From Sceloporus undulatus (lineage: Eukaryota; Chordata; Lepidosauria; Squamata; Phrynosomatidae), in the NCBI RefSeq assembly GCF_019175285.1, contig NC_056528.1:22567802-22631801 (forward strand): DNA of 64,000 bases, read 5' to 3'. A program made the position numbers and the translations under genes. Position 1 is the stretch's first letter, and each line of letters starts with the position of its first letter. Below, piece by piece: positions 36,901 through 40,095 of this stretch. Under the pieces are notes generated by a model that did not search any database, was not told the origin of the DNA, and worked only from the letters and a program-made list of their open reading frames with translations.

Positions 36901-39140
36901 GGAGCAAAACCCACAAATACACACCTACCCTTCTATGGTCATGAATCCCAAGAGTTAGTACAGAGGTGGACAACCTTTTGCACTATCCACAAAAGAAAGA
37001 AAGGAAGAAGGCTCTCACCAAATGGGGATGAAGGCCCAGCTGATCGAAGGAATCAGAGGTGAAAACCTCCTCTTGCACTTGTTGCACTGATACCCTGTGA
37101 GAGAAAGGAAAGAGTGAATGAGTTAAAAAACAAAAAAGGAGAGTGCCTTTTTGGCTATGGCACCCCACCCCTAACCCTAACCTTTGAAAGGCTGCCTGAC
37201 TAGCGTCAACATTGGTTTCTTTTCAGAACAAGCCCAAACATGATTTTCACAGGATTTTCTTAAGCAAAGAATACTTAGAGGTGGTTCACAATTGCCTATG
37301 TTTTTAAACATGTTGCCTTTTAAGCTGCTTTAACCTCTCTGCTTATTCCATTAGTTTTTATCCTGTTAAAATTATGCTACTGCATTTACTTAATATGTTT
37401 AAATCCTGTCGAAATTAGGATCAAAAACACACTGCAGACATAATCCATTTTGAGATTGCTTTAACAGCCCTGGCTCAATGCTAGGGAATCGTGGGAACTG
37501 TAGTTTATTGTGGCACCAGAGCTCTCTGACAGAGAAAGCAACATGTCTCACAAAACTACAGTTCCCAGAATTCATCGAGTCAGGGCAAGGGTTGTCTAGT
37601 GGCAACCGTCTTATACTTGCTTCCCTCTCAAGAAATCAAGGCACAAAGCTAAAAATCAACAAATACCAACTATCCCTCATTTCTTGGGTACTGCGTTTTA
37701 AGATAGGAGCACATGAGCAAAAGCTGGAGGAGAAAACGAATCTGCATCTTGAATGTGGTTTAAGGTAACTTCTAAATTATGCACTTTTAAGTTAAGTTTC
37801 GGGAACGTCTAGCCTGCCAGGGATTTTGAACCGCAACATGGTGAGGCATCATTGGAGCTGCAATCCAGAGGCATTTGGAGGATTGCATGTTTTCCCCGCT
37901 CTTTTAAGAGAAAGGCAATGGCACAGCCATAAAGTGCACACTGGCATGGAGAAGACCCATCATGCACAGCCACCCGCAAGGGATTATGGAAGTTGAAATC
38001 CAAGGCATTAAACCCCTGATTATCTACTAGTTTTAGCTCTCCTGGTGTAAGACTCCTGCATCTGATTTCTCCCCTTGCTCTTTCTGCTTACTGGTCTTCG
38101 CTGGTACACTTGTCCCTCCGTGTTCGATAGGGTCAGGGACACAAGACCCCTGTGAATATGGAAAAACCATAAATAACAAAAACACCATGGTTTGACCTGA
38201 GAGGACACCTCTCTAGGAATCCGTAGGTCCTCCAGCGCAACTCTGTGGTCAACGTCCGACAGACACTGACCATAGAAACTGGCCTGGAAGAACTATATTT
38301 TGGCTTGTCAGTATGGGGTCTTAGTTAAAGTTGACCACAGAGTTGCACTGGAGGACCTAGACATTCCTAGAGAGAACATACTAATCAAATCCGCAAATAT
38401 GGAAGGATGAGCGTATTTTGATCCGACGCCAGAAACTGCCACTCGCATATTACGGAAAAGGCACGTTTGCTGGGAAAGGGGCACAAAAGACCTCTTGATC
38501 TGTGGAACCTCAGGGTTGTTTCTGAAGAGGCTGGAAGTCTTCACGAAAGGCCTGTTGCCGCTCAGCCGGTGACTGTCTTTCCCATCATCCAGGGGCTTCT
38601 TCTGGGGGGGAGAGGGGCTGCTTAGGCGCCTTGGCAGGACTTCCAGGCTTCTTCTTCTTCTTCTGAGGTTTGCTGATTTGGGGTAAAGGCAAACTTGACC
38701 TCCTTTTCAGGGGCTTCTAGGAGAAGAGGAACAGGGGTCAATAAGGGAAATAATAATAATAGTCAAGGGTCAATAAGGGAAAGGCACCGCTTTAACTCTT
38801 TGCCTGCCTCTCTGCTATGGAATTCTGGGAGTTGGATTTTGTTGTGTGGTCCAGAGGTCAAGGCTTAACTCTTTGTCTGACTCTCTGCTATGGAATTCTG
38901 GGAATTCAACTCCAACTCCCAGAATTCCATAGCCTTGAGCCAGATAGAGTTAAAGCTCTGCTGTGGGCCCCACAACCAACTCCAACTCCTAGAATTCCAT
39001 AGCAGAGAGGCAGACAAAGAGTTAAAGCGGTGCCAAACCGGGTTATTTCTCCAGTGTGGATGCAACCCTCGCACCTTCCAGCCTTTGCCCTCCGGGTCCA
39101 AGCCGGCGTTGATCATTAGCAGCCCGCCTTCCGCCTCCAT
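1..39140 (-). CDS. DDX31: DDX31, DEAD-box RNA helicase 31, gene span (partial, 17 coding exons in window)
   Basis: ATP-dependent RNA helicase of the DEAD-box family, known as a nucleolar protein linked to ribosome biogenesis. Exons read right to left: 39075-39140, 38492-38601 (or to 38716), 37019-37094, 35720-35763, 35119-35189, 34427-34491, 33679-33723, 31209-31250, 28218-28282, 26743-26862, 26434-26540, 24640-24881, 24041-24217, 20968-21027, 13837-13887, 8172-8311, 2005-2086. All junctions are GT-AG and phases agree throughout, giving 521 codons with the short exon 2. Every helicase motif is visible: Q motif (SIQKQTIP), I (SQTGSGKT), Ia (PTRELALQ), Ib (TPGRL), II (DEAD), III (SAT), IV (MVVFFSSCE), V ([10 protein letters not shown]), VI ([10 protein letters not shown]). 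The human protein is about 850 residues, so roughly 230 C-terminal residues should lie left of position 1. The gene is divergent from GTF3C4. Exon 2 has a frame problem, described there. Confidence 0.95.
180..868 (+). mobile_element. CR1 LINE 3' end, interrupted by a hAT-like MITE
   Basis: The stretch around 270-390 reads [20 protein letters not shown], then [16 protein letters not shown], the conserved end of the CR1 ORF2. The CR1 3' UTR resumes at about 834 (CCCCTTCCAACCCTAGAGTT) and ends with the CR1 terminal repeat ATTCTATGATTCT-like at 850-866. The frame is decayed, so the copy is old. Confidence 0.75.
690..833 (-). mobile_element. hAT-like nonautonomous element nested in CR1
   Basis: On the minus strand it reads CAAAGTGATGGCCCCTAGAC and CAGTGCCAGTCCCTGAGCCA, the same sequence family as 3320-3510 on plus. 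It splits the CR1 3' UTR, so it inserted later. Exact ends are unclear. Confidence 0.5.
869..2004. other. DDX31 3'-side intron: no recognised element
   Basis: Apart from a short TG-rich stretch at 1082-1115, a CA-rich stretch at 1534-1552 and AT-rich unique sequence, I see nothing I can name here. Confidence 0.4.
2005..2086 (-). CDS. DDX31: DDX31 coding exon 17
   Basis: Eighty-two nt complete the split Asn and read [20 protein letters not shown] then GSQLGNK, matching human VSEIKMEDILCVLTRDDCFK. Acceptor TTTGCTAG; the donor is GTCAGTTC, with C at +3. No later exon is visible in positions 1-2004, so the C-terminal exons should lie further left. Confidence 0.93.
2470..2560 (+). mobile_element. 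MITE fragment of the GACTACAAC family
   Basis: It contains GTGCCCTCAAGATG followed by GTCAGACTACAACCA, like the CCAGATG...GGACTACAACTCCCA core of a common squamate DNA element; similar pieces lie at 16800, 21245, 22555 and 35375. A run of 11 C follows at about 2530. Confidence 0.35.
2560..3318. other. DDX31 intron: no recognised element
   Basis: Unique-looking sequence. I see no open frame, splice-flanked conserved peptide, or repeat signature. Confidence 0.35.
3318..3515 (+). mobile_element. hAT-like nonautonomous element
   Basis: It starts CTCAAAGTGGTGGTCCCTGG and ends with a loosely inverted GTTGGTCCCCTGCACC then AGAAAGCACTGAC. Related to the nested copy at 690-833. Termini and target duplication were not resolved. 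Confidence 0.45.
3583..3612. repeat. (CA)n microsatellite
   Basis: An interrupted CA dinucleotide run of about 30 bp. Confidence 0.9.
3615..3905 (-). mobile_element. RTE/BovB LINE fragment
   Basis: Nearly the same sequence as 33340-33475: both carry ATGAGGATG/GGGATGTATATT, TTTCCAGTCTG, and TCAATTGGGATATTAT followed by a GTGAT stretch. It corresponds to the reverse transcriptase region on the minus strand. It is decayed. Confidence 0.6.
3926..4114 (+). other. Unassigned 62-codon open frame before an L2-like tail
   Basis: It reads [20 protein letters not shown] and then a [17 protein letters not shown] repeat before TAA. The acidic, Pro/Ser-rich composition suggests an ORF start from a retroelement rather than a host exon: it lacks flanking splice sites and sits between BovB and an L2-like 3' end. 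I do not recognise the family. Confidence 0.3.
4230..4440 (+). mobile_element. L2-like LINE 3' end with (ATT)n tail
   Basis: The segment CTGCTGTCACCCACCTCAAT then GAGAGGTGGGATATAAATAT is the typical 3' terminus of L2-clade elements, followed by an (ATT)n run at 4406-4437. L2-type elements end in short microsatellites rather than poly(A). Confidence 0.6.
4441..5543. other. DDX31 intron: no recognised element
   Basis: Contains a short TG-rich stretch at about 4848-4890 and otherwise unique sequence with no supported feature. Confidence 0.35.
5546..5762. mobile_element. Tigger/pogo-like MITE, complete
   Basis: The ends are inverted: CAGTTGCCCCTCC at left and GAGGGCCAACTG at right, flanked by TA on both sides (5544-5545, 5763-5764). 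TA target duplication and CAGTTGxCCCTC ends are typical of Tc1/mariner-pogo elements. 217 bp, no coding capacity. Confidence 0.7.
6745..6830 (+). mobile_element. tRNA-SINE tail fragment
   Basis: TCACTCTCCCTCACCCTAAC then CTACCTC and TGTGTGAGGATAGAGTGAG match the body of the SINE at 19938-20150. The tRNA-related head is missing. Confidence 0.45.
6831..8171. other. DDX31 intron: no recognised element
   Basis: AT-rich unique sequence; a possible old MITE around 7095-7260 could not be delimited. Confidence 0.3.
8172..8311 (-). CDS. DDX31: DDX31 coding exon 16 (motif VI)
   Basis: One hundred and forty nt encode [20 protein letters not shown] then [20 protein letters not shown] and LASHKI with a split Asn. 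[10 protein letters not shown] holds the arginine finger. Acceptor TTTTTGAAG, donor GTGAGTCA. Confidence 0.97.
8312..8990. other. DDX31 intron, GA-rich stretch at 8680-8762
   Basis: About 80 bp of nearly pure purine lie between unique sequences. No element recognised. Confidence 0.4.
8997..9265 (+). mobile_element. tRNA-derived SINE with L2-like tail and (GAT)n
   Basis: The head GGTGGTAGTGCAGTAGTTAA resembles a box A and GGTTGCGAGTTCAATACTA a box B of a pol III promoter. The tail GTAAACCGCTTAGAGACTGC then GTATATAAATAAAG is L2-like, and the element ends in (GAT)n at about 9233-9265. Confidence 0.75.
9285..10654 (+). mobile_element. CR1 LINE, 5' part (ORF2 endonuclease), split by L1
   Basis: The frame at about 9620-10200 reads [23 protein letters not shown]-type [31 protein letters not shown] and [14 protein letters not shown], the APE-type endonuclease of CR1. 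An in-frame stop ends the first segment (TAG after ITET) and further breaks follow, so it is inactive. The right side continues at 12932 beyond the nested L1. Confidence 0.85.
10548..10654 (+). repeat. 107-bp target-site duplication, left copy
   Basis: Begins AAGAAATGGAATAAAGAGGG and ends CAGGCTTG. Identical to 12932-13038 except A for G at 10627. Confidence 0.9.
10723..12708 (+). pseudogene. L1 ORF2 C-terminal part (reverse transcriptase and zinc knuckle), truncated
   Basis: Some 661 codons stay open, from [11 protein letters not shown] to WNSVM. Visible motifs: [14 protein letters not shown], the catalytic [43 protein letters not shown], and the C-terminal [18 protein letters not shown] (Cys-His knuckle of L1). 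The endonuclease domain, ORF1 and the 5' UTR are missing. One in-frame TGA at 10681-10683 lies just upstream in the same frame. Confidence 0.9.
12893..12930. repeat. (AATA)n tail of the L1
   Basis: About nine AAAT-type units form the L1 3' tail and directly abut the second copy of the target duplication. Confidence 0.85.
12932..13038 (+). repeat. 107-bp target-site duplication, right copy
   Basis: The same 107 bp as 10548-10654; the CR1 reading continues past it without loss, as expected for a target duplication. Confidence 0.9.
12932..13640 (+). mobile_element. CR1 LINE, continuation (reverse transcriptase start)
   Basis: It reads [49 protein letters not shown] and [14 protein letters not shown], the CR1 linker and early reverse transcriptase, then decays near 13640. 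The CR1 3' half is absent. Confidence 0.8.
13837..13887 (-). CDS. DDX31: DDX31 coding exon 15 (motif V)
   Basis: Fifty-one nt encode [17 protein letters not shown], motif V, identical to human. Acceptor TTCTCAAAG, donor GTAAGTTT. The end of a CR1/L1 repeat cluster lies only about 200 bp away in the downstream intron. Confidence 0.97.
14484..14576 (-). mobile_element. tRNA-SINE head fragment
   Basis: On minus: GCCTACAGTGTAGTGGTTAA (box A-like) and CCCAGGTTCAAATCCTC (box B-like). Confidence 0.5.
14765..15245. repeat. Degenerate polypurine minisatellite, about 480 bp
   Basis: The plus strand is mostly A and G. Loose copies of a GGTGGTAGGGAGAAAGA-like unit recur every 35-45 bp (for example 14851, 14876, 15062, 15100). 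The 212-codon minus frame across it (Ser, Phe, Leu and Pro rich) is a composition artefact. Confidence 0.6.
15487..15665 (-). mobile_element. SINE/LINE-derived repeat fragment
   Basis: GTTGTTGTGTGCTTTCCAGC, TTCTGACTTATGGAGTCCCC and GACTTGCCCAAGGTCATCCA are typical of a widespread amniote SINE-type repeat; GGAATTGAACCCCAATCTCC is box B-like on minus. Confidence 0.5.
15885..16260. other. Unique block in DDX31 intron, candidate conserved noncoding element
   Basis: Free of repeat signatures, balanced composition, with octamer-like ATGCAAAG/ATGCAAAT pieces near 16133 and 16152. A 104-codon plus frame crosses it (DDLLHPAEL-type sequence) but has no family I know. Conservation is inferred from appearance only. 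Confidence 0.25.
16800..16925 (+). mobile_element. hAT-type MITE fragment
   Basis: CCAGATGCTGCTGGACTGCA then ACTCCCACCAGTC and TATGCTGGCTGGGGCTCATG is the internal core of a common squamate hAT-like element. Termini were not seen. Confidence 0.45.
17259..17394. mobile_element. hAT MITE, complete, 136 bp
   Basis: Inverted ends CAGTGGTTCTCAACTTTTGG and CCAAAGGTTGAGAATCACTG, with 8-bp flanks CTTTATCC and CTTTAACC (one mismatch). Eight-bp duplications are the hAT hallmark. Confidence 0.85.
17403..19937. other. DDX31 intron: no recognised repeat; possible conserved blocks
   Basis: A long stretch without mobile elements I can name. 17870-18330 is moderately GC-rich with ATTAAAATGACTCATTTATT and looks single-copy. 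No coding exon is supported. Confidence 0.3.
19938..20150 (+). mobile_element. tRNA-derived SINE
   Basis: Head GAGAGCCAACTTAGCATAGT (box A-like), GGGCTCAAATCTCCACTTG (box B-like), then TTGGGCCAGTCACTCTCTTC and CTACCTCATAGGGCTGTTGT. This is a Sauria-type SINE body. Confidence 0.65.
20968..21027 (-). CDS. DDX31: DDX31 coding exon 14
   Basis: Sixty nt encode [20 protein letters not shown], matching human ERTAVFQEFSHSRRGVLLCT. It leads directly into motif V. Acceptor TTCTCTTAG, donor GTAAGTTG. Confidence 0.95.
21245..21355 (+). mobile_element. MITE fragment of the GACTACAAC family
   Basis: CACCTGGTGCCCCCTGGAAA, GGACTACAACACCCATCA and AGCTAGCATGGCTATTGGGA. Same family as 16800. Confidence 0.4.
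21403..21600 (+). mobile_element. tRNA-derived SINE, diverged
   Basis: AGCCAATACAGTCTAGTGGT then TATAGCACTGGACT resembles a SINE head; CTACAGGGTTGCTATAAGGA resembles its conserved tail. Confidence 0.45.
21795..21977 (+). mobile_element. CR1 3' end
   Basis: GGTGGGGTCTCTTTCTCTGG, GAGGCTGGATTGCTCCCTGC and terminal CAATTCTATGATTCTATGAT. The doubled ATTCTATG is the CR1 end signature. Confidence 0.75.
21978..22554. other. DDX31 intron: AT-rich, no recognised element
   Basis: AT-rich unique sequence. No element or exon recognised. Confidence 0.3.
22555..22660 (+). mobile_element. MITE fragment of the GACTACAAC family
   Basis: TGGGCCTTCAGAAGTTGTCT then GACTGCAAGTCCCAGCAGCC. Diverged and without clear ends. 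Confidence 0.35.
23320..23620 (-). mobile_element. RTE/BovB LINE 3' end
   Basis: The minus frame reads [38 protein letters not shown] and LIDSIMEAA, matching the remembered BovB ORF end ([30 protein letters not shown]). The 5' part is lost. Confidence 0.8.
24041..24217 (-). CDS. DDX31: DDX31 coding exon 13 (motif IV)
   Basis: One hundred and seventy-seven nt, 59 codons. It starts [20 protein letters not shown] and ends [23 protein letters not shown] is motif IV of RecA-like domain 2, and LHGDM matches the human LHGGM. Acceptor CATTCCTGCAG, donor GTAAGCCC. Confidence 0.95.
24640..24881 (-). CDS. DDX31: DDX31 coding exon 12 (linker between RecA domains)
   Basis: Two hundred and forty-two nt. 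It starts [20 protein letters not shown], contains a variable acidic insert, and ends [20 protein letters not shown] then [12 protein letters not shown] matches human. Acceptor CTACAACAG, donor GTGAGAGA. The insert (about 35 residues) is the least conserved part, as expected. Confidence 0.95.
25428..26062 (+). mobile_element. L2-clade LINE 3' end
   Basis: The frame from about 25430 to 25837 reads [40 protein letters not shown] and [14 protein letters not shown], then [17 protein letters not shown]. This is the conserved C-terminus of L2-type ORF2. The 3' UTR ends CTTGGGAGAAGCGGGAAATA then TAAATAAAAAA. About 130 codons remain open. Confidence 0.85.
26165..26275 (+). mobile_element. L2-like 3' tail fragment
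   Basis: TTCCTTGGGTTGTGTGCTGG then GAAGAGTGTGATATAAATTA is a second L2-type terminus, following the element at 25428-26062. Confidence 0.4.
26434..26540 (-). CDS. DDX31: DDX31 coding exon 11 (motif III, SAT)
   Basis: One hundred and seven nt encode [20 protein letters not shown], then [15 protein letters not shown] and a split Gly. SAT couples ATP hydrolysis to strand separation in this family. Acceptor CATCCTGCAG, donor GTAGGCCC. Confidence 0.97.
26743..26862 (-). CDS. DDX31: DDX31 coding exon 10 (motif Ib and DEAD box)
   Basis: One hundred and twenty nt encode [20 protein letters not shown], then a stretch ending in RWLVLDEAD and a split Arg. TPGRL is motif Ib; DEAD is the Walker B motif that coordinates magnesium. 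Acceptor CAAACAG, donor GTACGCAC. Confidence 0.97.
26863..28217. other. DDX31 intron: no recognised element
   Basis: Short CA run at 27007-27027 and otherwise unique sequence. Confidence 0.3.
28218..28282 (-). CDS. DDX31: DDX31 coding exon 9 (GG motif)
   Basis: Sixty-five nt encode [20 protein letters not shown] then A and a split Arg codon. It carries the GG of RecA-like domain 1. Acceptor CCATTCAG, donor GTAGGGTG. Confidence 0.96.
28283..30500. other. DDX31 intron, including an unclassified GC-rich block at 29464-29660
   Basis: Mostly single-copy. The block at 29464-29660 has several CG dinucleotides and direct or inverted GCAC/GTGC pieces, unlike its AT-rich surroundings; it may be a DNA transposon remnant. 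A run of 12 G lies at about 29127-29138. Confidence 0.3.
30505..30556 (+). mobile_element. CR1 3' terminal fragment
   Basis: CCTTATGGTCTCTTCCAGCT then CTATGACTTTATGATTTC is the last 50 bp of a CR1. Confidence 0.55.
30655..30905. mobile_element. Foldback MITE
   Basis: Left part ATCCTGGGATTTGTAGT; right part CAAACTGCATACCCCAGGAT then GGATGGAGCCATGATATCAA. The halves are loosely inverted. An internal direct repeat, TGTAGTGCTATAGATTG, occurs at 30758 and 30794. Confidence 0.5.
31209..31250 (-). CDS. DDX31: DDX31 coding exon 8
   Basis: Forty-two nt encode [14 protein letters not shown], one residue different from human (E for D). Acceptor CTTTCTGCAG, donor GTAAGAAG. Both ends are phase 0. Confidence 0.96.
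32070..33475 (-). mobile_element. RTE/BovB LINE, reverse transcriptase to 3' end
   Basis: The minus frame near 33120-33273 reads [40 protein letters not shown] and [11 protein letters not shown], matching BovB reverse transcriptase. Sequence continues through ORF2 to about 32070 with many decayed frames. The 5' endonuclease half is absent. Confidence 0.85.
33679..33723 (-). CDS. DDX31: DDX31 coding exon 7 (motif Ia)
   Basis: Forty-five nt encode [15 protein letters not shown], identical to the remembered human segment and ending within motif Ia (PTREL). Acceptor TTTTTGCAG, donor GTAAGTAG. A 30-bp direct repeat (33556-33605) lies in the intron just downstream. Confidence 0.96.
34130..34355 (+). 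mobile_element. CR1 3' end
   Basis: GATTCTCCACCTTTGGAAGT, CTTTAAACAGAGGTTGGGTG, and CCTTATGGTCCCTTTCAGTT then CTAGGATGATTCTAGG. It lies just left of DDX31 exon 6. Confidence 0.75.
34427..34491 (-). CDS. DDX31: DDX31 coding exon 6 (motif I, GKT)
   Basis: Sixty-five nt encode [20 protein letters not shown] then IQ. GKT completes the ATP-binding P-loop begun in exon 5. Acceptor TTCTGAAG, donor GTGGGTAT. Confidence 0.95.
34606..34698 (+). mobile_element. Tigger-like MITE, left half
   Basis: TACTGTCACCCCTCCTAACT then TGCGGATCTGGGATCCACGA is the same family as 5546-5762; the right half is missing where a SINE follows. Confidence 0.6.
34699..34795 (-). mobile_element. tRNA-SINE head
   Basis: On minus: AAGAGCCAGCATGGTATAGT then GGTTTGAGTGTTGG (box A region) and GAGGATTTGAATTCCCG (box B-like). 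Confidence 0.7.
35119..35189 (-). CDS. DDX31: DDX31 coding exon 5 (Q motif, start of motif I)
   Basis: Seventy-one nt encode [20 protein letters not shown] then TGSG. The invariant glutamine of the Q motif and the first half of Walker A are here. The split Gly codon (G|GT) continues in exon 6. Acceptor GGTGCGTAG, donor GTGAGTG. Confidence 0.95.
35375..35470 (+). mobile_element. MITE fragment of the GACTACAAC family
   Basis: GGGTTAGACTACAATCTCTA and a partly inverted GGGATTGTGGTCCAACATAG give a short diverged foldback. Confidence 0.35.
35720..35763 (-). CDS. DDX31: DDX31 coding exon 4
   Basis: A 44-nt microexon encodes [15 protein letters not shown] (last codon split), matching human ISTINTVLKMSSMTS. 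The acceptor is TCACTAG and the donor GTAAAAT. It lies only 106 bp left of the inverted repeat that frames the N gap. Confidence 0.9.
35870..36384. mobile_element. Foldback element with perfect 34-bp inverted ends, containing the N gap
   Basis: Positions 35870-35903 and 36351-36384 are exact reverse complements (outer bases GGCCTGTTACAGACAGCC). The interior is a 400-N gap. Target duplication is not obvious, so the superfamily is not assigned. Confidence 0.7.
35951..36350. other. Assembly gap, 400 N
   Basis: Exactly 400 unresolved bases. Open frames spanning it are artefacts. Confidence 1.
36495..36645 (+). mobile_element. Foldback MITE fragment, CACTGCAGAAATAAT family
   Basis: GCGGCATCCGCACTGCAGAA then ATAATCTAGTCTGACACCAC. 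Related copies lie at 37425, 38806, 40130, 49505 and 58487. Confidence 0.55.
36646..36765 (+). mobile_element. CR1 3' UTR fragment
   Basis: GGTCTGATGGACTCTCCTTC, ACGTATTTAAACCAAGTCTG and CTCAGGGATGCTGCCAATGC resemble the conserved CR1 ORF2 end and UTR. Confidence 0.5.
37019..37094 (-). CDS. DDX31: DDX31 coding exon 3 (upstream of Q motif)
   Basis: Seventy-six nt encode [20 protein letters not shown] then LHPHL, matching human VKQVQEKVFTSAAFHELGLHPHL. The F..LGLHPHL segment is the aromatic and hydrophobic stretch that precedes the DEAD-box Q motif. The acceptor is CTCACAG and the donor GTGAGAGC. Confidence 0.93.
37425..37590 (+). mobile_element. Foldback MITE, CACTGCAGACATAAT family
   Basis: ACACTGCAGACATAATCCAT, GGGAACTGTAGTTTATTGTG and a right-hand inverse CAAAACTACAGTTCCCAGAA show the hairpin structure. 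Confidence 0.6.
38107..38413. mobile_element. Tigger-like MITE, complete or nearly so
   Basis: Left end CACTTGTCCCTCCGTGTTCG, right end GCAAATATGGAAGGATGAGC, flanked by TA at 38105-38106 and 38414-38415. It holds an internal inverted pair: GTAGGTCCTCCAGCGCAACT versus AGTTGCACTGGAGGACCTAG. Confidence 0.65.
38492..38716 (-). CDS. DDX31: DDX31 coding exon 2 (basic N-terminal region; acceptor uncertain)
   Basis: The 3' part reads [19 protein letters not shown], a clear match to human KTSSLFKNNPDIPELHR. There are two possible starts. An acceptor at 38717 (CTTCTCCTAG) gives a 225-nt exon whose first frame is lysine-rich ([20 protein letters not shown]), like the human N-terminus, but it clashes with the downstream frame at a run of seven C (38604-38610, coding strand). 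A second acceptor with a strong pyrimidine tract (CTCTCCCCCCCAG) starts the exon at 38601, giving 110 nt in frame with exon 1. The donor is AAGAG|GTCTTT, weak beyond the GT, but the next exon phase fits exactly. Confidence 0.7.
38806..39062. mobile_element. Foldback MITE beside DDX31 exon 1
   Basis: Repeated inverted pieces (TATGGAATTCTGGGAGTTGG against CCAACTCCTAGAATTCCATA) and the terminal AACCGGGTTATTTCTCCAGT then GTGGATGC. It adjoins the exon 1 donor within 15 bp. Same family as 40130-40472 and 58487-58668. Confidence 0.7.
39075..39140 (-). CDS. DDX31: DDX31 coding exon 1 (start codon)
   Basis: The ATG is at 39140 and reads [20 protein letters not shown], then WK before donor GTGCGAG at phase 0. 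It resembles the remembered human start (MAAADGSLFDNPRT) only loosely. It lies at the left edge of the CpG-rich promoter block, where a first exon is expected. The start choice is an inference; an open frame continues upstream of this ATG, but its only other methionines precede no conserved sequence. Confidence 0.65.
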
Positions 39141-39438
39141 CCCTGGCTGGAAACCAGCCTCGCGAGCAGGATTCGCACCGGGTTCCCTTCTGCCTCATGT
39201 GACCCCGGCGGAAGGACCCCCGCAAAGGTGACCAAGGCGGCGCCTGAGGAGAAGGAGAAGCTCTGAGGAAACCCAACCAGAAGCCTATTGGGGGGGATTA
39301 AGGCCTGGGGTTTCTACTCCTATTCTCCCCCCGTCAAAACGACTGCGAATCCTAAGATCCCGAAGAGGGAGCAGCGCCCGCCTCCGTTAAAACGCCCCTT
39401 TCAAGAGCGTCTGTGGTGGGACGGTGCAGAGTGGAACC

Positions 39439-39453
39439 CTGGGATTTGTAGTT
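39439..39453 (-). promoter_or_regulatory. ZNF143/Staf (SBS-like) motif, minus orientation
   Basis: The minus strand reads AACTACAAATCCCAG, one base from the well-known vertebrate promoter motif ACTACAATTCCC bound by ZNF143 and THAP11. It lies centrally in the divergent promoter. Confidence 0.55.
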
Positions 39454-39491
39454 CGGCGACACATCTCGCCTCTTCCGTCAGACCCACAGAA

Positions 39492-39506
39492 AACTACAAT
39501 TCCCAG
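39492..39506 (+). promoter_or_regulatory. ZNF143/Staf (SBS-like) motif, plus orientation
   Basis: The plus strand reads AACTACAATTCCCAG, an exact core match. It forms an inverted pair with the motif at 39439-39453, 38 bp apart, so one copy points toward each gene. Confidence 0.6.
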
Positions 39507-39795
39507 AGTTACACTGGAAAGCCCCGTTAAGGCGGTTAAAAGCGTTGGTTCCACCGCACTTGGTGGCCCTCAGCCCCAAAGTCCCTCCGGCGCCGCCGCC
39601 TCCTCCTCAGGGGGAGACTCTACTCGCCGCTGCTCTCGGCCAAAGTTGCAGAAGGAAAGCAGGCCAAACAGGCGAATGAGGCGGACACCTTGAGCGAGGG
39701 TCCTTCCGCGGGGGCTGGCGCATGCGCGTTGCGCGTTCCTTCGCCGGAGGCGGGGGACTCTGTCCCTGAGGCGAGAGCTGGGGCCGGCGAACAAA

Positions 39796-40095
39796 ATGGC
39801 AGCGGCGCCGCCTTCGCTGGCGGAGGAAGCAGCGTTGGGCCGCGCGCTCCCTCCTTCAGAAGCGAGGCCCGCGTCGGGGCCGGCCTTCTCCGCGTCGCGT
39901 CGGGAGCCGGCGGTGCGCCTGCAACACAACGTGAGCGGCGTGGAGCCCTTGGCCTGGTCGGAGGACCACCGCGTGTCGGTGAGCACGGCCCGCAGCGTCG
40001 CCGTCCTCGAGCAGCTCTGCGACGCCCGAGGGGCCGCCGACCTCGTCCTCCACCGCACCGCCGTCCCGGCCCCGGCCGAGGCCTGCCACCTCCGG
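39796..40095 (+). CDS. GTF3C4: GTF3C4 coding exon 1
   Basis: One hundred codons, from MAAAPPSLAEEAALGRALPP to AEACHLR. The conserved core begins at REPAVRLQHNVSGVEPLAWS, then EDHRVSVSTARSVAVLE, as in human. The donor is GTGGGTCT at phase 0. Base composition is strongly GC and CpG rich. Confidence 0.92.
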
